Source of the DNA: Lentzea waywayandensis
Lineage (GTDB): Bacteria > Actinomycetota > Actinomycetes > Mycobacteriales > Pseudonocardiaceae
NCBI RefSeq assembly: GCF_900115955.1
Contig: NZ_FOYL01000009.1
Span: 310,001 to 374,000, forward strand
Direction of reading: 5' to 3'
Length of the DNA stretch: 64,000 nucleotides
A model generated the notes under the pieces. The model worked only from the letters and a program-made list of their open reading frames with translations, searched no databases and had not been told where the DNA came from. Position 1 is the first letter of the stretch. Every line of letters starts with the position of its first letter. This document shows, one piece after another, positions 32,609 through 40,990 of the stretch. Both the position numbers and the translations under genes were made by a program.

Positions 32609-33257
32609 CCAGCAGCTCCCGCAGGATCGCCAGCTCACCGGGCGTGAGCTGCGCTTCGGCCGTGCGGGCCAGCAGCACCAGCAGGTGGTTCGCGGCGGCC
32701 GCCAGGTCCGACTCGGCCTTCGACGTCACCAGGATCGAGCTGAGCACCGCCTCCCGCGTCCGTTCGGACAGCCGGTCCATGCCCGGCCCGGTGGGGTTCG
32801 CGATCAGCAGGATCGTGGTGCCGACGGTGGCCGCGTGGACGGTCTGCACGGCGTCGTCCACCGGCATGGTCAGCAGCCCGGCCTCGTCGATCCGCGTCAT
32901 CCTTTGCTGCAGGATGCGCTGCCCCTGTGCCATGGACGGGTGGGGTTTGGTGCGGCCGCCGTACATCAGGCCGTAGATCGCGGGGTTGCGCAGGCCGAAC
33001 TCCACGTGGCCGTCCCAGCCGCGGCGCAGGTCCTCGACCGGATCGGAGGACGGGGCCAGGTCGCGCTTCTCGGCTAGGTACCGCTCGAACCCGGCGGCGG
33101 CGACGGCGTCGAGCAGCCCGTTCTTGTCGCCGAAGTAGTGGTACACGGTCGGCGGCGTTACTCCCGCCGCCGCGCACACGTCACGAATCGACGCGCCCAC
33201 GCCCAGCTCGGTGGCCGCGGCGAGGATGCGGTCCCGGACCTGGGATTGCTCGCTCAT
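32577..33257 (-). CDS. TetR family transcriptional regulator
   Basis: A 226-residue regulator. The HTH is RDRILAAATELGVGASIRDVCAAAGVTPPTVYHYFGDKNGLLDAV when joined, with recognition helix TPPTVYHYF. A TetR_C-type helical domain follows, with the common YGLMYGG motif. The ATG at 33257 is the only sensible start. A dyad TATCGC-9-GCGATA lies 11 bases upstream of its start, between it and the divergent lipoprotein gene, and is its probable operator. Confidence 0.9.
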   Translation of the reverse strand: MSEQSQVRDRILAAATELGVGASIRDVCAAAGVTPPTVYHYFGDKNGLLDAVAAAGFERYLAEKRDLAPSSDPVEDLRRGWDGHVEFGLRNPAIYGLMYGGRTKPHPSMAQGQRILQQRMTRIDEAGLLTMPVDDAVQTVHAATVGTTILLIANPTGPGMDRLSERTREAVLSSILVTSKAESDLAAAANHLLVLLARTAEAQLTPGELAILRELLVSLGNSRATG

Positions 33258-33267
33258 GTGGCCGAAC

Positions 33268-33288
33268 TATCGCGTTGTAACTGCGATA
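33268..33288. promoter_or_regulatory. Probable TetR operator TATCGC-N9-GCGATA
   Basis: Inverted repeat in the 103-base gap between the divergent TetR (start 33257) and lipoprotein (start 33361) genes. It is perfect over 6-bp arms and immediately upstream of the TetR start, as expected for autorepression. Confidence 0.55.
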
Positions 33289-33360
33289 CACAGCAGCTTG
33301 CCACTGTTACAGAGCAAGCCGCGGTGAACCGGTGGGGCACCTCTGTCCGTAACCACCCGT

Positions 33361-33858
33361 GTGAGCCGATTCGCCGTTCTCGCGCTACTGGTGTGCCTTG
33401 GTGCCTGTTCCGCGCCGTCGGAGCAGGAGACCGCCTCGCTGGACGAACTGGAGGCCGCTGCCGGTCCGGTCGCGGGGCCCACCCAGGTGTTGCCGGGAGA
33501 CATCGCGAGACTGCAGGTCGAGGAGTCGCCCGCGGTCGGCGCCATCGTCGCCGACCGCGAGCACAACACCCTCTACTTCAACGTCCAGGACGGCCCGTCG
33601 AAGTCGACCTGCCTCGAACCCGAGTGCACGCTCGTGTGGCCGCCGCTGCTGGCCGCGGGCGGCAGGATCGAGGCGCCCGGCCTCGACCAGGCGTTGCTCG
33701 GCACCACGAAGCGCCCGGACGGCCTGGAGCAGGTCACGTTCGCCGGCAAGCCGGTGTACCGCTACGTCGACGACGAAGGCGCCGGCGACGCGACCGGACA
33801 CGGCGTGGACGACCGCTGGTTCGCGATCTCCCCGAGCGGGGCCAAGGCCTCTCGCTGA
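33361..33858 (+). CDS. Lipoprotein with secreted-repeat (COG4315-like) domain
   Basis: A 165-residue lipoprotein. The signal MSRFAVLALLVCLGACS ends in lipobox LGAC, predicting attachment to the outer face of the membrane. After a linker, two repeat-like segments resemble the actinobacterial secreted repeat of unknown function (PF03640-like): NTLYFNVQDGPSKSTC ... CTLVWPPLLA and FAGKPVYRYVDDEGAGDATGHGVDDRWFAISPSG. Relatives sometimes accompany electron-transfer or oxidative-stress genes, but no function is established. The GTG at 33361 has no strong ribosome binding site. It diverges from a TetR gene that may control it. Confidence 0.8.
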   Translation: MSRFAVLALLVCLGACSAPSEQETASLDELEAAAGPVAGPTQVLPGDIARLQVEESPAVGAIVADREHNTLYFNVQDGPSKSTCLEPECTLVWPPLLAAGGRIEAPGLDQALLGTTKRPDGLEQVTFAGKPVYRYVDDEGAGDATGHGVDDRWFAISPSGAKASR

Positions 33859-33966
33859 CGAGGGCGAAAATTCGGCGTGGCAGCGCGACAGCGCGGCGTG
33901 ACGCCTAGGCCACACACTGGAACCGGCTGCTCTGCCGAGTAGCCGGTTTGTCGCGTTCGTGTTACT

Positions 33967-34022
33967 CAAACGATTCGTTTGTACCGGAAATCCCGAAACC
34001 GGTTTCGCGCGGAACCGGTTTC
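33967..34022. promoter_or_regulatory. LacI-type palindromes ahead of the GH3 gene
   Basis: Three dyads lie within 56 bases: CAAACGA-T-TCGTTTG (33967-33981, 7-bp arms), CGAAACCGGTTTCG (33994-34007, perfect 14-bp palindrome) and GGAACCGGTTTC (34011-34022, same core with 10 of 12 symmetric). The central CG and length are typical of LacI-family operators. They stand 64-119 bases before the GH3 start together with the CebR-like box, so more than one sugar regulator probably acts here. Confidence 0.65.
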
Positions 34023-34034
34023 AGGTATCAACTG

Positions 34035-34048
34035 TGAGAGCGCTCCCA
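34035..34048 (+). promoter_or_regulatory. CebR-box-like operator (13 of 14)
   Basis: TGAGAGCGCTCCCA differs at one position from the Streptomyces CebR consensus TGGGAGCGCTCCCA, the operator of the cellobiose-sensing LacI repressor. It lies 37 bases before the GH3 ATG. This suggests induction of the beta-glucosidase by cello-oligosaccharides. Confidence 0.7.
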
Positions 34049-34085
34049 TAGACGCTGCCGCCGCACGAGCCCTCTCGGAGACCAC

Positions 34086-36326
34086 ATGGATCGCGACGAC
34101 GTGCCCTACCTCGACGCCACGCTGCCCACCGCAGAGCGGGTGGCCGACCTCCTGGGCCGCATGACGCTGGCCGAGAAGGTCGGCCAGATGATGCAGCTGG
34201 ACTCGAGGGAGGACCTGGACGACCACGTGCTGCGCAAGCACGTCGGTTCGATCCTGCACACCTCGCCCGAACGAGTGCTGCGCGCGCATGACCTCACCAC
34301 GCAGACACGGCTGCGTGTCCCGTTGCTCATCGCCGAGGACTGCATCCACGGCCACTCGTTCTACGAGGGCGCCACGATCTTCCCCACCCAGCTCGGCATG
34401 GCCGCGAGCTGGGACCCCGACCTGGTCGAGCAGGTCGCCCGCGTCACCGCCGTCGAGGCCGCCGCGACCGGCGTGCACTGGACGTTCTCGCCGGTCCTGT
34501 GCATCTCGCGGGACCTGCGCTGGGGCCGGGTCGACGAGACGTTCGGCGAGGACCCGGTGCTGATCGGCGAGCTCGCGGCCGCCATGGTCCGCGGCTACCA
34601 GGGCGACGGGCTCGCCGACGAGACGGCGATCCTCGCGACGGCCAAGCACTTCGCGGGCTACTCGGAGACCCAGGGCGGCCGGGACGCGAGCGAGGCGGAC
34701 CTGTCGCGGCGCAAGCTGCGGTCGTGGTTCCTGCCGCCGTTCGAGCGGGTGGCCCGTGCGGGCTGCGCGACGTTCATGCTCGGCTACCAGTCCACCGACG
34801 GCGTGCCGATCACGGTCAACTCGTGGCTGCTGGACGAGGTGCTGCGCGGCGAGTGGGGCTACAAGGGCACCCTGATCACCGACTGGGACAACGTCGGCCG
34901 CATGGTCTGGGAGCAGAAGCTCCAGCCCGACTACGCGCACGCCGCCGCGGCCGCCGTGAAGGCCGGCAACGACATGATCATGACGACCCCGCAGTTCTTC
35001 GACGGCGCGTTGCAGGGCGTCGAGGAGGGGTTGCTGGCCGAGTCCGACCTCGACCGCGCGGTCACCCGGATCCTGACGCTGAAGTTCGACCTCGGCCTGT
35101 TCGAGAACCCGCGCAGGCCCGACGCCGAACGTCAGCGCGTGATGATCAACCACGACGACCACGTGGCGCTGAACCTGCAGGTCGCGCGCCGTTCGCTGGT
35201 GCTGCTGCGCAACGACGGCGTGCTGCCGTTCGCCCAGGGCAAGGGCAAGATCGCCGTCGTCGGTCCCCTCGCCGACGACGCCCAGACCCAGCTCGGCGAC
35301 TGGGCCGGTTCGTCCGGTCAGGCCGACTGGCTGCCCAACGGCCACCCGCGCGAGATGATCACGACGGTCCTCGACGGGCTGCGCGAGCTCTCGTCGCAGG
35401 AGGTCACGTACGCCCGCGGCGCCGACATCCTCACGCTGGAGCCGGACCCCGAGGGCGACACGTTCCCGGACGGCCAGCCGCGCCCGCCGGTCGTGAAGGC
35501 CTGCGCGCCGGACGCGAACCTGATCGCCGAGGCCGTCGCGGCGGCGCAGGACGCCGACTACGTGGTCGCCGTCGTCGGTGACGTGATCGAACTGGTCGGC
35601 GAGGGCCGTTCCACCGCCACGCTCGACCTGATCGGCGGCCAGATCGCCCTGCTGGACGCGCTGGCCGAAACCGGCAAGCCGCTGGTCGTGGTGCTGCTCG
35701 CGTCGAAGCCGCTGGTGCTGCCCGCGTCGGCGCGCAACGCCGCCGCGCTGCTCTGGGTGGCCAACCCCGGCATGCAGGGTGGCCGGGCGATCGCCGAGGT
35801 GCTGCACGGGCTGGTCGAGCCGAGCGGCCGGTTGCCGATCTCGTTCGCGGAGCACGCCGGTCAGCAACCGACCTACTACAACCAGATCCGCGGCCAGCAC
35901 GGCACGCGCTACGCCGACCTGACGCAGGAGCCGGCGTTCGCGTTCGGCGAGGGCCTGTCGTACACGACGGTCGAGTACGGCGACCTGCACGTGGAGACGG
36001 CGGTGCTACGTCCGGACGAGACGGTCAAGGCGTCGATCACGTTGTCCAACACCGGCTCGCGGCCCTCCCGCGAGACCGTGCAGGTCTACGTGAGCGACGC
36101 CGTCACGTCGGTCAGCTGGGCGGACAAGGAACTGAAGACGTTCCAGCAGGTCGACCTGGAGCCCGGCGAGACCGTGAAGGTCGAGCTGGAGCTCCCGGTC
36201 TCCGCCTGCACGATCGTCGACGCGGCCGGGCTGCGCGTGGTGGAGCCGGGTGAGTTCGTCCTCCTGGTGGGGCCGAACTCCAAGGACCTCCGCCGCGCCG
36301 AGTTCACCGTAAAGCCACAGTATTGA
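34086..36326 (+). CDS. GH3 family beta-glucosidase (cytoplasmic)
   Basis: A 746-residue enzyme without signal peptide. The N-terminal barrel has LLIAEDCIHGHSFYEGATIFP, RDLRWGRVDETFGEDP and KHFAGYSETQGGRD, with the nucleophile Asp in LITDWDNVGRM. The second (alpha/beta) domain starts near residue 365 (LQVARRSLVLLRNDGVLPF) and contains the region VGDVIELVGEGRSTATLDL, where GH3 enzymes carry the acid/base. The protein ends in a fibronectin-like domain (VKASITLSNTGSRPSRETVQVYVSD). The ATG follows CGGAGA at 6 bases. GH3 enzymes release glucose or xylose from beta-linked oligosaccharides, and the CebR-like box upstream argues for cellobiose or cello-oligosaccharides. The stop overlaps the convergent GHMP kinase gene by 23 bases. 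Confidence 0.94.
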   Translation: MDRDDVPYLDATLPTAERVADLLGRMTLAEKVGQMMQLDSREDLDDHVLRKHVGSILHTSPERVLRAHDLTTQTRLRVPLLIAEDCIHGHSFYEGATIFPTQLGMAASWDPDLVEQVARVTAVEAAATGVHWTFSPVLCISRDLRWGRVDETFGEDPVLIGELAAAMVRGYQGDGLADETAILATAKHFAGYSETQGGRDASEADLSRRKLRSWFLPPFERVARAGCATFMLGYQSTDGVPITVNSWLLDEVLRGEWGYKGTLITDWDNVGRMVWEQKLQPDYAHAAAAAVKAGNDMIMTTPQFFDGALQGVEEGLLAESDLDRAVTRILTLKFDLGLFENPRRPDAERQRVMINHDDHVALNLQVARRSLVLLRNDGVLPFAQGKGKIAVVGPLADDAQTQLGDWAGSSGQADWLPNGHPREMITTVLDGLRELSSQEVTYARGADILTLEPDPEGDTFPDGQPRPPVVKACAPDANLIAEAVAAAQDADYVVAVVGDVIELVGEGRSTATLDLIGGQIALLDALAETGKPLVVVLLASKPLVLPASARNAAALLWVANPGMQGGRAIAEVLHGLVEPSGRLPISFAEHAGQQPTYYNQIRGQHGTRYADLTQEPAFAFGEGLSYTTVEYGDLHVETAVLRPDETVKASITLSNTGSRPSRETVQVYVSDAVTSVSWADKELKTFQQVDLEPGETVKVELELPVSACTIVDAAGLRVVEPGEFVLLVGPNSKDLRRAEFTVKPQY

Positions 36327-37074
36327 AGAGAGCGGGAACGATCGTGAGGTAGCGGGGAGGGATCTCCACCGCCTTCGTGATCGCCTTCTTCACCGCCGGG
36401 ACCAGGTCCGCGTCGACCAGTGCGACAGCGGGCCTGCCCGGCGGGTCGATCAGCATGCTGGCGCCCCTCGCGCCGGCGGCCAGAGCGGCTTCGACCACCG
36501 CGTCCTGCTCGGGATCCGGGTCCTGAGCTTGGTGGTACGCCGTCAAAGCCACGCCGAGATCTTCTGCCTGCCGCGTGTACGGTCGTTCCACCTGCGGTTC
36601 CTGGCGCCGGACCCTCGTGTCGACGACGAGCAGCCGTTGGCCGGGCAGGTCGAGGGCTTTCGCCTGCGGCTCTTCGAACCGCTCGCCGGCGAGGTCGCGA
36701 AGTGCCAGCCCCACCGCGGCTTTCAGGGCCTCGCCCGCGGACAGACCACTCCCCTGCGGCAGGTCGACGCTGCACATCAACGCGGCGCCGCCCGTCGCCT
36801 CCAGCCCCGCCGCCCACGCCGGGACGTCGTCGGACGGCAGCAGCGCGCGTTCGGTCGGCCGGTTCACCGAGACGAGTTCGAGCAGGCCGTCGTCGCGCCG
36901 ATCCCCTGCCACGATGGCACCCCATTTGGCGTGCACCTTGACGGCGCCGCCGAGCAGGTTCAGCACGCCTGGCGCGTACCAGACACCTTCGGCGGGCCGT
37001 CCGAACGTGCGCCGGAACGCGTGCGGCACCAGCCTGAGCTCCGGCGCGAGCTCAGGCCGATCCGCGATGTCCAT
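36304..37074 (-). CDS. GHMP/galactokinase-like protein, degenerate
   Basis: A 256-residue protein resembling galactokinase and other GHMP sugar kinases, but shorter than usual galactokinases (about 380-390). The N-terminal galactokinase-type motif appears as GVWYAPGVLNLLGG instead of PGRVNLIGEH. The phosphate-binding motif appears as LPQGSGLSAGEALKAA instead of GLSSSAAL. Motif 3 (GGGFGG) is replaced by AAGARGASMLID. Kinase activity is therefore uncertain; it could be a sugar-binding or inactive member. Start ATG at 37074 overlaps the methyltransferase stop (ATGA). As last gene of the lipid-synthase operon it may supply or sense a sugar phosphate for glycosylation, which is inference. Confidence 0.7.
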   Translation of the reverse strand: MDIADRPELAPELRLVPHAFRRTFGRPAEGVWYAPGVLNLLGGAVKVHAKWGAIVAGDRRDDGLLELVSVNRPTERALLPSDDVPAWAAGLEATGGAALMCSVDLPQGSGLSAGEALKAAVGLALRDLAGERFEEPQAKALDLPGQRLLVVDTRVRRQEPQVERPYTRQAEDLGVALTAYHQAQDPDPEQDAVVEAALAAGARGASMLIDPPGRPAVALVDADLVPAVKKAITKAVEIPPRYLTIVPALFNTVALR

Positions 37075-38822
37075 CACGCCTGCTCTGCCGATGCCTTCTG
37101 GGCCAGCAATCGGTAGGCGTTGCCGTTGCCGGTGCGCGCGGCGAGGAAGCGGTTGACCGTCTGGTCCAGCGCCAGCGCGACGAAGAACGCCGGGATTCCC
37201 AGCGACCACACCAGGAAGCTGCGGGTCCGGCGGAGCCTGACCTTCTCCGGACGCCACGGAGCCGGCGTGCGCGGTGCCTTGTCGCCCAGCCACAGCAGCA
37301 ACGCGAGTGTGAAGTCGTTGCAGAGGTGGGCTTTCGCGCGTTCGGTGGCCACTGTGGTCAGTCCGCGGTCGGCCAGGGCGTGCTCCAGGTTGCCGATCGG
37401 CATCATGTGCTGGTGCTGCGGCTGGAACCACGGCATCCAGTACTGGCCGAACAACCGGCCGAGCCGCCATTCCGGGTCCGGCAGCTCGATCAGCAGGTAG
37501 CCGCCCTCGGGCAGCACGTCCGCCGCGATGTCGAGCTCCTCCCACGGATCGCGCACGTGTTCCAGGTAGTGGTGCATGCTGATCACGTCGTAGCGGCCCT
37601 TGAGCTCGCCCGCGAAGTCCTTGAAGCTGCCCCGGTAGGAGTTCTCGATCCGGCCGAGCCTGGCCGCGTCCTCGATGGCCGCGCCCTGGTCAAGTCCGTC
37701 GAACGTCGTCTGCGGCAGGACCTCCTTGGCCCCCAGGCAGAAGTGGGCGTGCCCGGAGCCGACGTCCAGCCAGCGTTCGGGTTTCGTGAACGGCTCGACC
37801 ATCCGCGCCCGGCCGTAGTACGGGTCGGTCTTGCCGGAGAACACCGCTTCCGCCGACGTCTCACCGAGGCCGTCGTAGAAGTCGCGGTAGTAGAAGCCCA
37901 GGCCTTCCTCGGTCAGCCGCGGGTTCTGCCAGACGTGTCCACATCGGACACACCGGTCCATCGTGAACGTGCCGGGCTTGCGCTGCACCAGGTCCGTCGC
38001 GGTGACCCAGCGGCGCAGGTCCGTGCTCCCGCACGACGGGCAGTTGTCGCGTGGGGCCTCGTGGAAGTTCCGGTCGCGGTTCTGCTCGTACCAGGGCGTG
38101 GCCTCCTTGAGATGCTCGGCCTGACGGCGTTCGGCCGTGGACTTCTTGCCCCCGGAGGTCTTGAACCACAGGTAGGGCGTGCGCAGGATTCGCGGCACCC
38201 ACAGGTCACGCGGCTGCAGCGGCGTTCCGGCGAACACCAGGATCGGGTGCGCCCAGTACGCGGCCAGTGCGACGAGTCCCCACTGCCAGTTCGTGAGCAG
38301 GGCGCCGATCACGGTCGCGTAGCCGATGACCGAGCCCGCGATCCACAGCGACGGCCGCTTCCCGAGCCGCCGCAACGTCGCCGCGCGGTACCCGAGGTCG
38401 TACGGACCGGCCTTGAGCCCCGGCGCGACCGCGATGTCGACCTGTGCGTGCACGTGGTCCTTGACCCGCCGCACGTAGGCCACGAACTCGGTCGGGTCGT
38501 CGGGGTTGACCTCCTCGACGTACTTGTCCCGCACCAGGACGGCCTGCGACGCGCTGATGCCGCGCGCCCACTGGTCGTCGCGGTACTTGCCGGGATCGAA
38601 CGCGCCGAGCAGGTCCAGCGCGGCCACCGTGGGCAGGTCGCGCGGCACGAGGTCGACGAGGTCCGCGTCGGTCTCCCACGAGCCCTCCGGATGGACCCCG
38701 GTGGCGGTGAGAAGCGAGTGCTCGCTCACGCCCGGAGCGAGCACTCGCAGCTTGGACGCGCGGGAACGCAGGCGCAGCACGTCCAGCAGGACGACGAGCA
38801 CCACCAGCACGGTGAGGATCAC
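37074..38822 (-). CDS. Membrane-anchored class I SAM methyltransferase with zinc ribbon
   Basis: A 582-residue protein of several parts. Residues 1-17 form a membrane segment (MILTVLVVLVVLLDVLRL). About 25-170 is a soluble region with no family recognised, followed by two membrane segments near 170-205 (SLWIAGSVIGYATVIGALL, WGLVALAAYWAHPILVF). A four-Cys zinc ribbon (CPSC ... CVRCGHVWQNPRL) at about 265-305 leads into a Rossmann methyltransferase domain with LDVGSGHAHFCLG, ISMHHYLEHVRDPW and LIELPDPEWRLGR. A last membrane segment lies near 545-565. The zinc ribbon plus methyltransferase layout is common among sugar or lipid methyltransferases of cell-envelope clusters. The start is GTG at 38822, overlapping the glycosyltransferase stop (GTGA). 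It probably methylates the lipid or its sugar at the membrane. Confidence 0.82.
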   Translation of the reverse strand: MILTVLVVLVVLLDVLRLRSRASKLRVLAPGVSEHSLLTATGVHPEGSWETDADLVDLVPRDLPTVAALDLLGAFDPGKYRDDQWARGISASQAVLVRDKYVEEVNPDDPTEFVAYVRRVKDHVHAQVDIAVAPGLKAGPYDLGYRAATLRRLGKRPSLWIAGSVIGYATVIGALLTNWQWGLVALAAYWAHPILVFAGTPLQPRDLWVPRILRTPYLWFKTSGGKKSTAERRQAEHLKEATPWYEQNRDRNFHEAPRDNCPSCGSTDLRRWVTATDLVQRKPGTFTMDRCVRCGHVWQNPRLTEEGLGFYYRDFYDGLGETSAEAVFSGKTDPYYGRARMVEPFTKPERWLDVGSGHAHFCLGAKEVLPQTTFDGLDQGAAIEDAARLGRIENSYRGSFKDFAGELKGRYDVISMHHYLEHVRDPWEELDIAADVLPEGGYLLIELPDPEWRLGRLFGQYWMPWFQPQHQHMMPIGNLEHALADRGLTTVATERAKAHLCNDFTLALLLWLGDKAPRTPAPWRPEKVRLRRTRSFLVWSLGIPAFFVALALDQTVNRFLAARTGNGNAYRLLAQKASAEQA

Positions 38823-39973
38823 CCGGCCACCACCTTTTCCAGTCGGTCGGCTGCGGCCGCTGCGCCGCCTGCCGCCAAGAACGATTCGCGCACCAGCCCG
38901 GCGGCGGCCGCGTACTCCGGCTCGTCCAGCACGGACTCCAGTGCGCTGCGGATGTCTGCCGCTCGCGCCCGCGAGTAGGTCAGCCGCACTCCGGCGCCGG
39001 CCTGCACGACCTGGGCGGCGACGGTCGGCTGGTCGTCCCGGATCGGAGCCACCACCAGCGGCAGCCCGTGTGCCAGCGCCTCACAGACCGTGTTGTGGCC
39101 GCCGTGCGTGACGACCGCGTCCAGGTGCGGCATCAACGCGAGTTGTGGCACGGACGGCAGCATCAGGACGTTCGGCGGCGCGGGTCGCGGTTCGGCGACC
39201 ATCACGACCCGGACGTCGAGTCCGGCCAAGGCTTCCAGGGCCTGGCCCAGGAAACGCTCGCCGGCGGGACCGTTGAGGGTGCCGAGGGACACGAGAACGC
39301 ACCGCGCCCCCTGCCCGCCCAACGTCTCTTCCCCCCGCACCAGCCACTCCCACGGGAAGTCCACCCGTTCCACCCGGTGCGCGAGCGCGGGGCCCACGAA
39401 GGCCACCTCGTCTCCGAACTCCTGCCCCACCAGCGCCGCCGAGCTGTAGACCAGCACGAGCAGCTCGGAGAACCTGATGTCCCCGTCGGCGAAGTCGTGC
39501 AGCAGGTCGCGCACCCAGGCGTCGACCTTGGGCATCGTCCTCAGTGGATTGACGAGCTCGGCGGAGGTGCTGGCCGAGGTCACCCAGGGCACGCCGGCGT
39601 TGCGCGCTACCAAGGGGCCTGCCAGCGCCTGCTGATCGGCGACGATCACGTCCGGCTGGAAGGCTCGGACCGCCGCGTCGACCCCCGGCACCATGGAGTG
39701 CCCGAGCGGGATCAGGAACTCCTCCCAGAAGAACTTCAGCACCGCCATCCCGCGCAACGCGAGCCAGCGCTCCCGTTTCGCGCGGATGTCGGCTTCCAGG
39801 AGGTCGTCGATCGCGGGGAAGATCCGCGCGTTGTCCGGCAGGAGTGGTTTCAGGGTGCCGGGGTGTCCGACCCACGCCACCTCGTGCCCGCGCGCCAGCA
39901 GCTCGCCGCCCACGGAGGCGGTCGGGTTGACGTGGCCGGTCAGCGGCGGCACCACGAACAGGAACCGGCTCAT
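38819..39973 (-). CDS. MGT-type (GT1 family) glycosyltransferase
   Basis: A 384-residue GT-B enzyme like macrolide/flavonoid glycosyltransferases. The acceptor domain opens MSRFLFVVPPLTGHVNPTASVGGELL, with His in the GHVNP loop as the likely base. The donor domain has VLVSLGTLNG and the nucleotide-sugar motif LMPHLDAVVTHGGHNTVCEAL, followed by GLPLVVAPIRDDQP, the GT1 signature. Such enzymes move a sugar from UDP- or dTDP-sugar to a lipophilic acceptor. In a synthase operon, the acceptor is probably the fatty or polyketide product, as HglT does in heterocyst glycolipid synthesis. The ATG at 39973 overlaps the hydrolase stop (ATGA). Confidence 0.9.
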   Translation of the reverse strand: MSRFLFVVPPLTGHVNPTASVGGELLARGHEVAWVGHPGTLKPLLPDNARIFPAIDDLLEADIRAKRERWLALRGMAVLKFFWEEFLIPLGHSMVPGVDAAVRAFQPDVIVADQQALAGPLVARNAGVPWVTSASTSAELVNPLRTMPKVDAWVRDLLHDFADGDIRFSELLVLVYSSAALVGQEFGDEVAFVGPALAHRVERVDFPWEWLVRGEETLGGQGARCVLVSLGTLNGPAGERFLGQALEALAGLDVRVVMVAEPRPAPPNVLMLPSVPQLALMPHLDAVVTHGGHNTVCEALAHGLPLVVAPIRDDQPTVAAQVVQAGAGVRLTYSRARAADIRSALESVLDEPEYAAAAGLVRESFLAAGGAAAAADRLEKVVAG

Positions 39974-40737
39974 GACGGCAACCAGTCCAGCAGCACGTCG
40001 AGCAGCTCGGCCGTGGCTTCGCGGAGCACCGTGTGCCCCAGGCCGGTCACGACGTGCAGGCGGCAGGCCGGAATCCGTTCCTGGAGCTCCGCGGCGGCCC
40101 CGATCAGCTCGGACTCGGCGCCGTACACCCCGAGCACCGGGCACTGAACCTGGGTGAGGTCGAGCTTCGCGCCGGAGCCGAGGTCGTCGATCAGCGTCGT
40201 GCCGTTGAGCAACGCGTTGGCGTTCACGGCGAGCTTCGCGATCTTGCGCTGGCCGAGGGCCATCAGCTGGTCCTGCGTCCGGTCGAACTCCAGGCCCAGC
40301 GCGGCGACCGTCAGCGTGTTCGTGATGTCCTCGAACCACGCGTCGCCGACCACTCCCCCGACCGCCGACTCGACCAGCACGACGCCGCCGACGCGTTCGG
40401 GCGCCTGGACGGCCGCGTGCATGGCGACGACACCGCCGTAGCTGTTGCCCAGCAGGAACACCGGCTCGGTCACGCCGATCTCGTCCAGCACGGCGATCAG
40501 GTCCAGCGCGCTCTCCTCCGGCGTGTAACCGGACGGCGGCCGCTCGGACAGGCCGTGCCCGCGCAGGTCGAACAGCACGGTGCCGAACCCGGCCTGGGCC
40601 AGTGGCGCGGCGAGCGTGTAGTAGAAGCTGGACAGGTTGTCCATCACCAGGCCGTGCACGAACACCACGGTCGGCGCGTCAGTGGGCCCGAGCCGCTGCA
40701 CGTGGAAGCGCAGCCCTCGGGCGTGAACGTCAGACAC
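39970..40737 (-). CDS. Alpha/beta hydrolase (possible product-release thioesterase)
   Basis: A 255-residue alpha/beta hydrolase. HGLVMDNLS marks the oxyanion loop, with DLRGHGLSERPP next, nucleophile Ser in LGNSYGGVVAM, Asp near VYGAESELIG and His in TGLGHTVLREA. No signal peptide. It lies between the ACP and glycosyltransferase genes and overlaps the ACP by 8 bases (GTG start at 40737). Neither synthase protein has a thioesterase domain, so this enzyme is the best candidate for releasing the chain, but an ester hydrolase of another step is also possible. Confidence 0.87.
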   Translation of the reverse strand: MSDVHARGLRFHVQRLGPTDAPTVVFVHGLVMDNLSSFYYTLAAPLAQAGFGTVLFDLRGHGLSERPPSGYTPEESALDLIAVLDEIGVTEPVFLLGNSYGGVVAMHAAVQAPERVGGVVLVESAVGGVVGDAWFEDITNTLTVAALGLEFDRTQDQLMALGQRKIAKLAVNANALLNGTTLIDDLGSGAKLDLTQVQCPVLGVYGAESELIGAAAELQERIPACRLHVVTGLGHTVLREATAELLDVLLDWLPS

Positions 40738-40990
40738 GAGCCGTGATGTGGTCGACGAGGCGGCCGACGGACATCGCCATGATCTCGTCGATGTCCATGT
40801 CCGCCAGGAAGGCCACGAGATCCACGCCGTAGTGCGCGTTCAGCTTGTCCGCGAGGGCGACGAACTCGATCGACTCCAGGCCCAGGTCGTCGCTGAACGT
40901 GGTGTCGCGAGTGATCTCCACGCCCAGCAGGAAGTCCGGCCCGACCACCTCGGTGATCAGCTTGGCGACCTGCTGCAGCACCTCGTCCAT
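40730..40990 (-). CDS. Discrete acyl carrier protein
   Basis: An 86-residue ACP with the phosphopantetheine Ser in DDLGLESIEFVALADKL, an acidic four-helix layout and VEITRDTTFSDD before helix 2. The ATG at 40990 overlaps the stop of the second synthase gene (ATGA); a GTG one codon earlier is possible. It differs from the tandem ACPs of the large synthase (LSIDSIKR), so it may take a distinct role such as carrying a starter unit or the finished chain to the glycosyltransferase. Confidence 0.92.
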   Translation of the reverse strand: MDEVLQQVAKLITEVVGPDFLLGVEITRDTTFSDDLGLESIEFVALADKLNAHYGVDLVAFLADMDIDEIMAMSVGRLVDHITARV

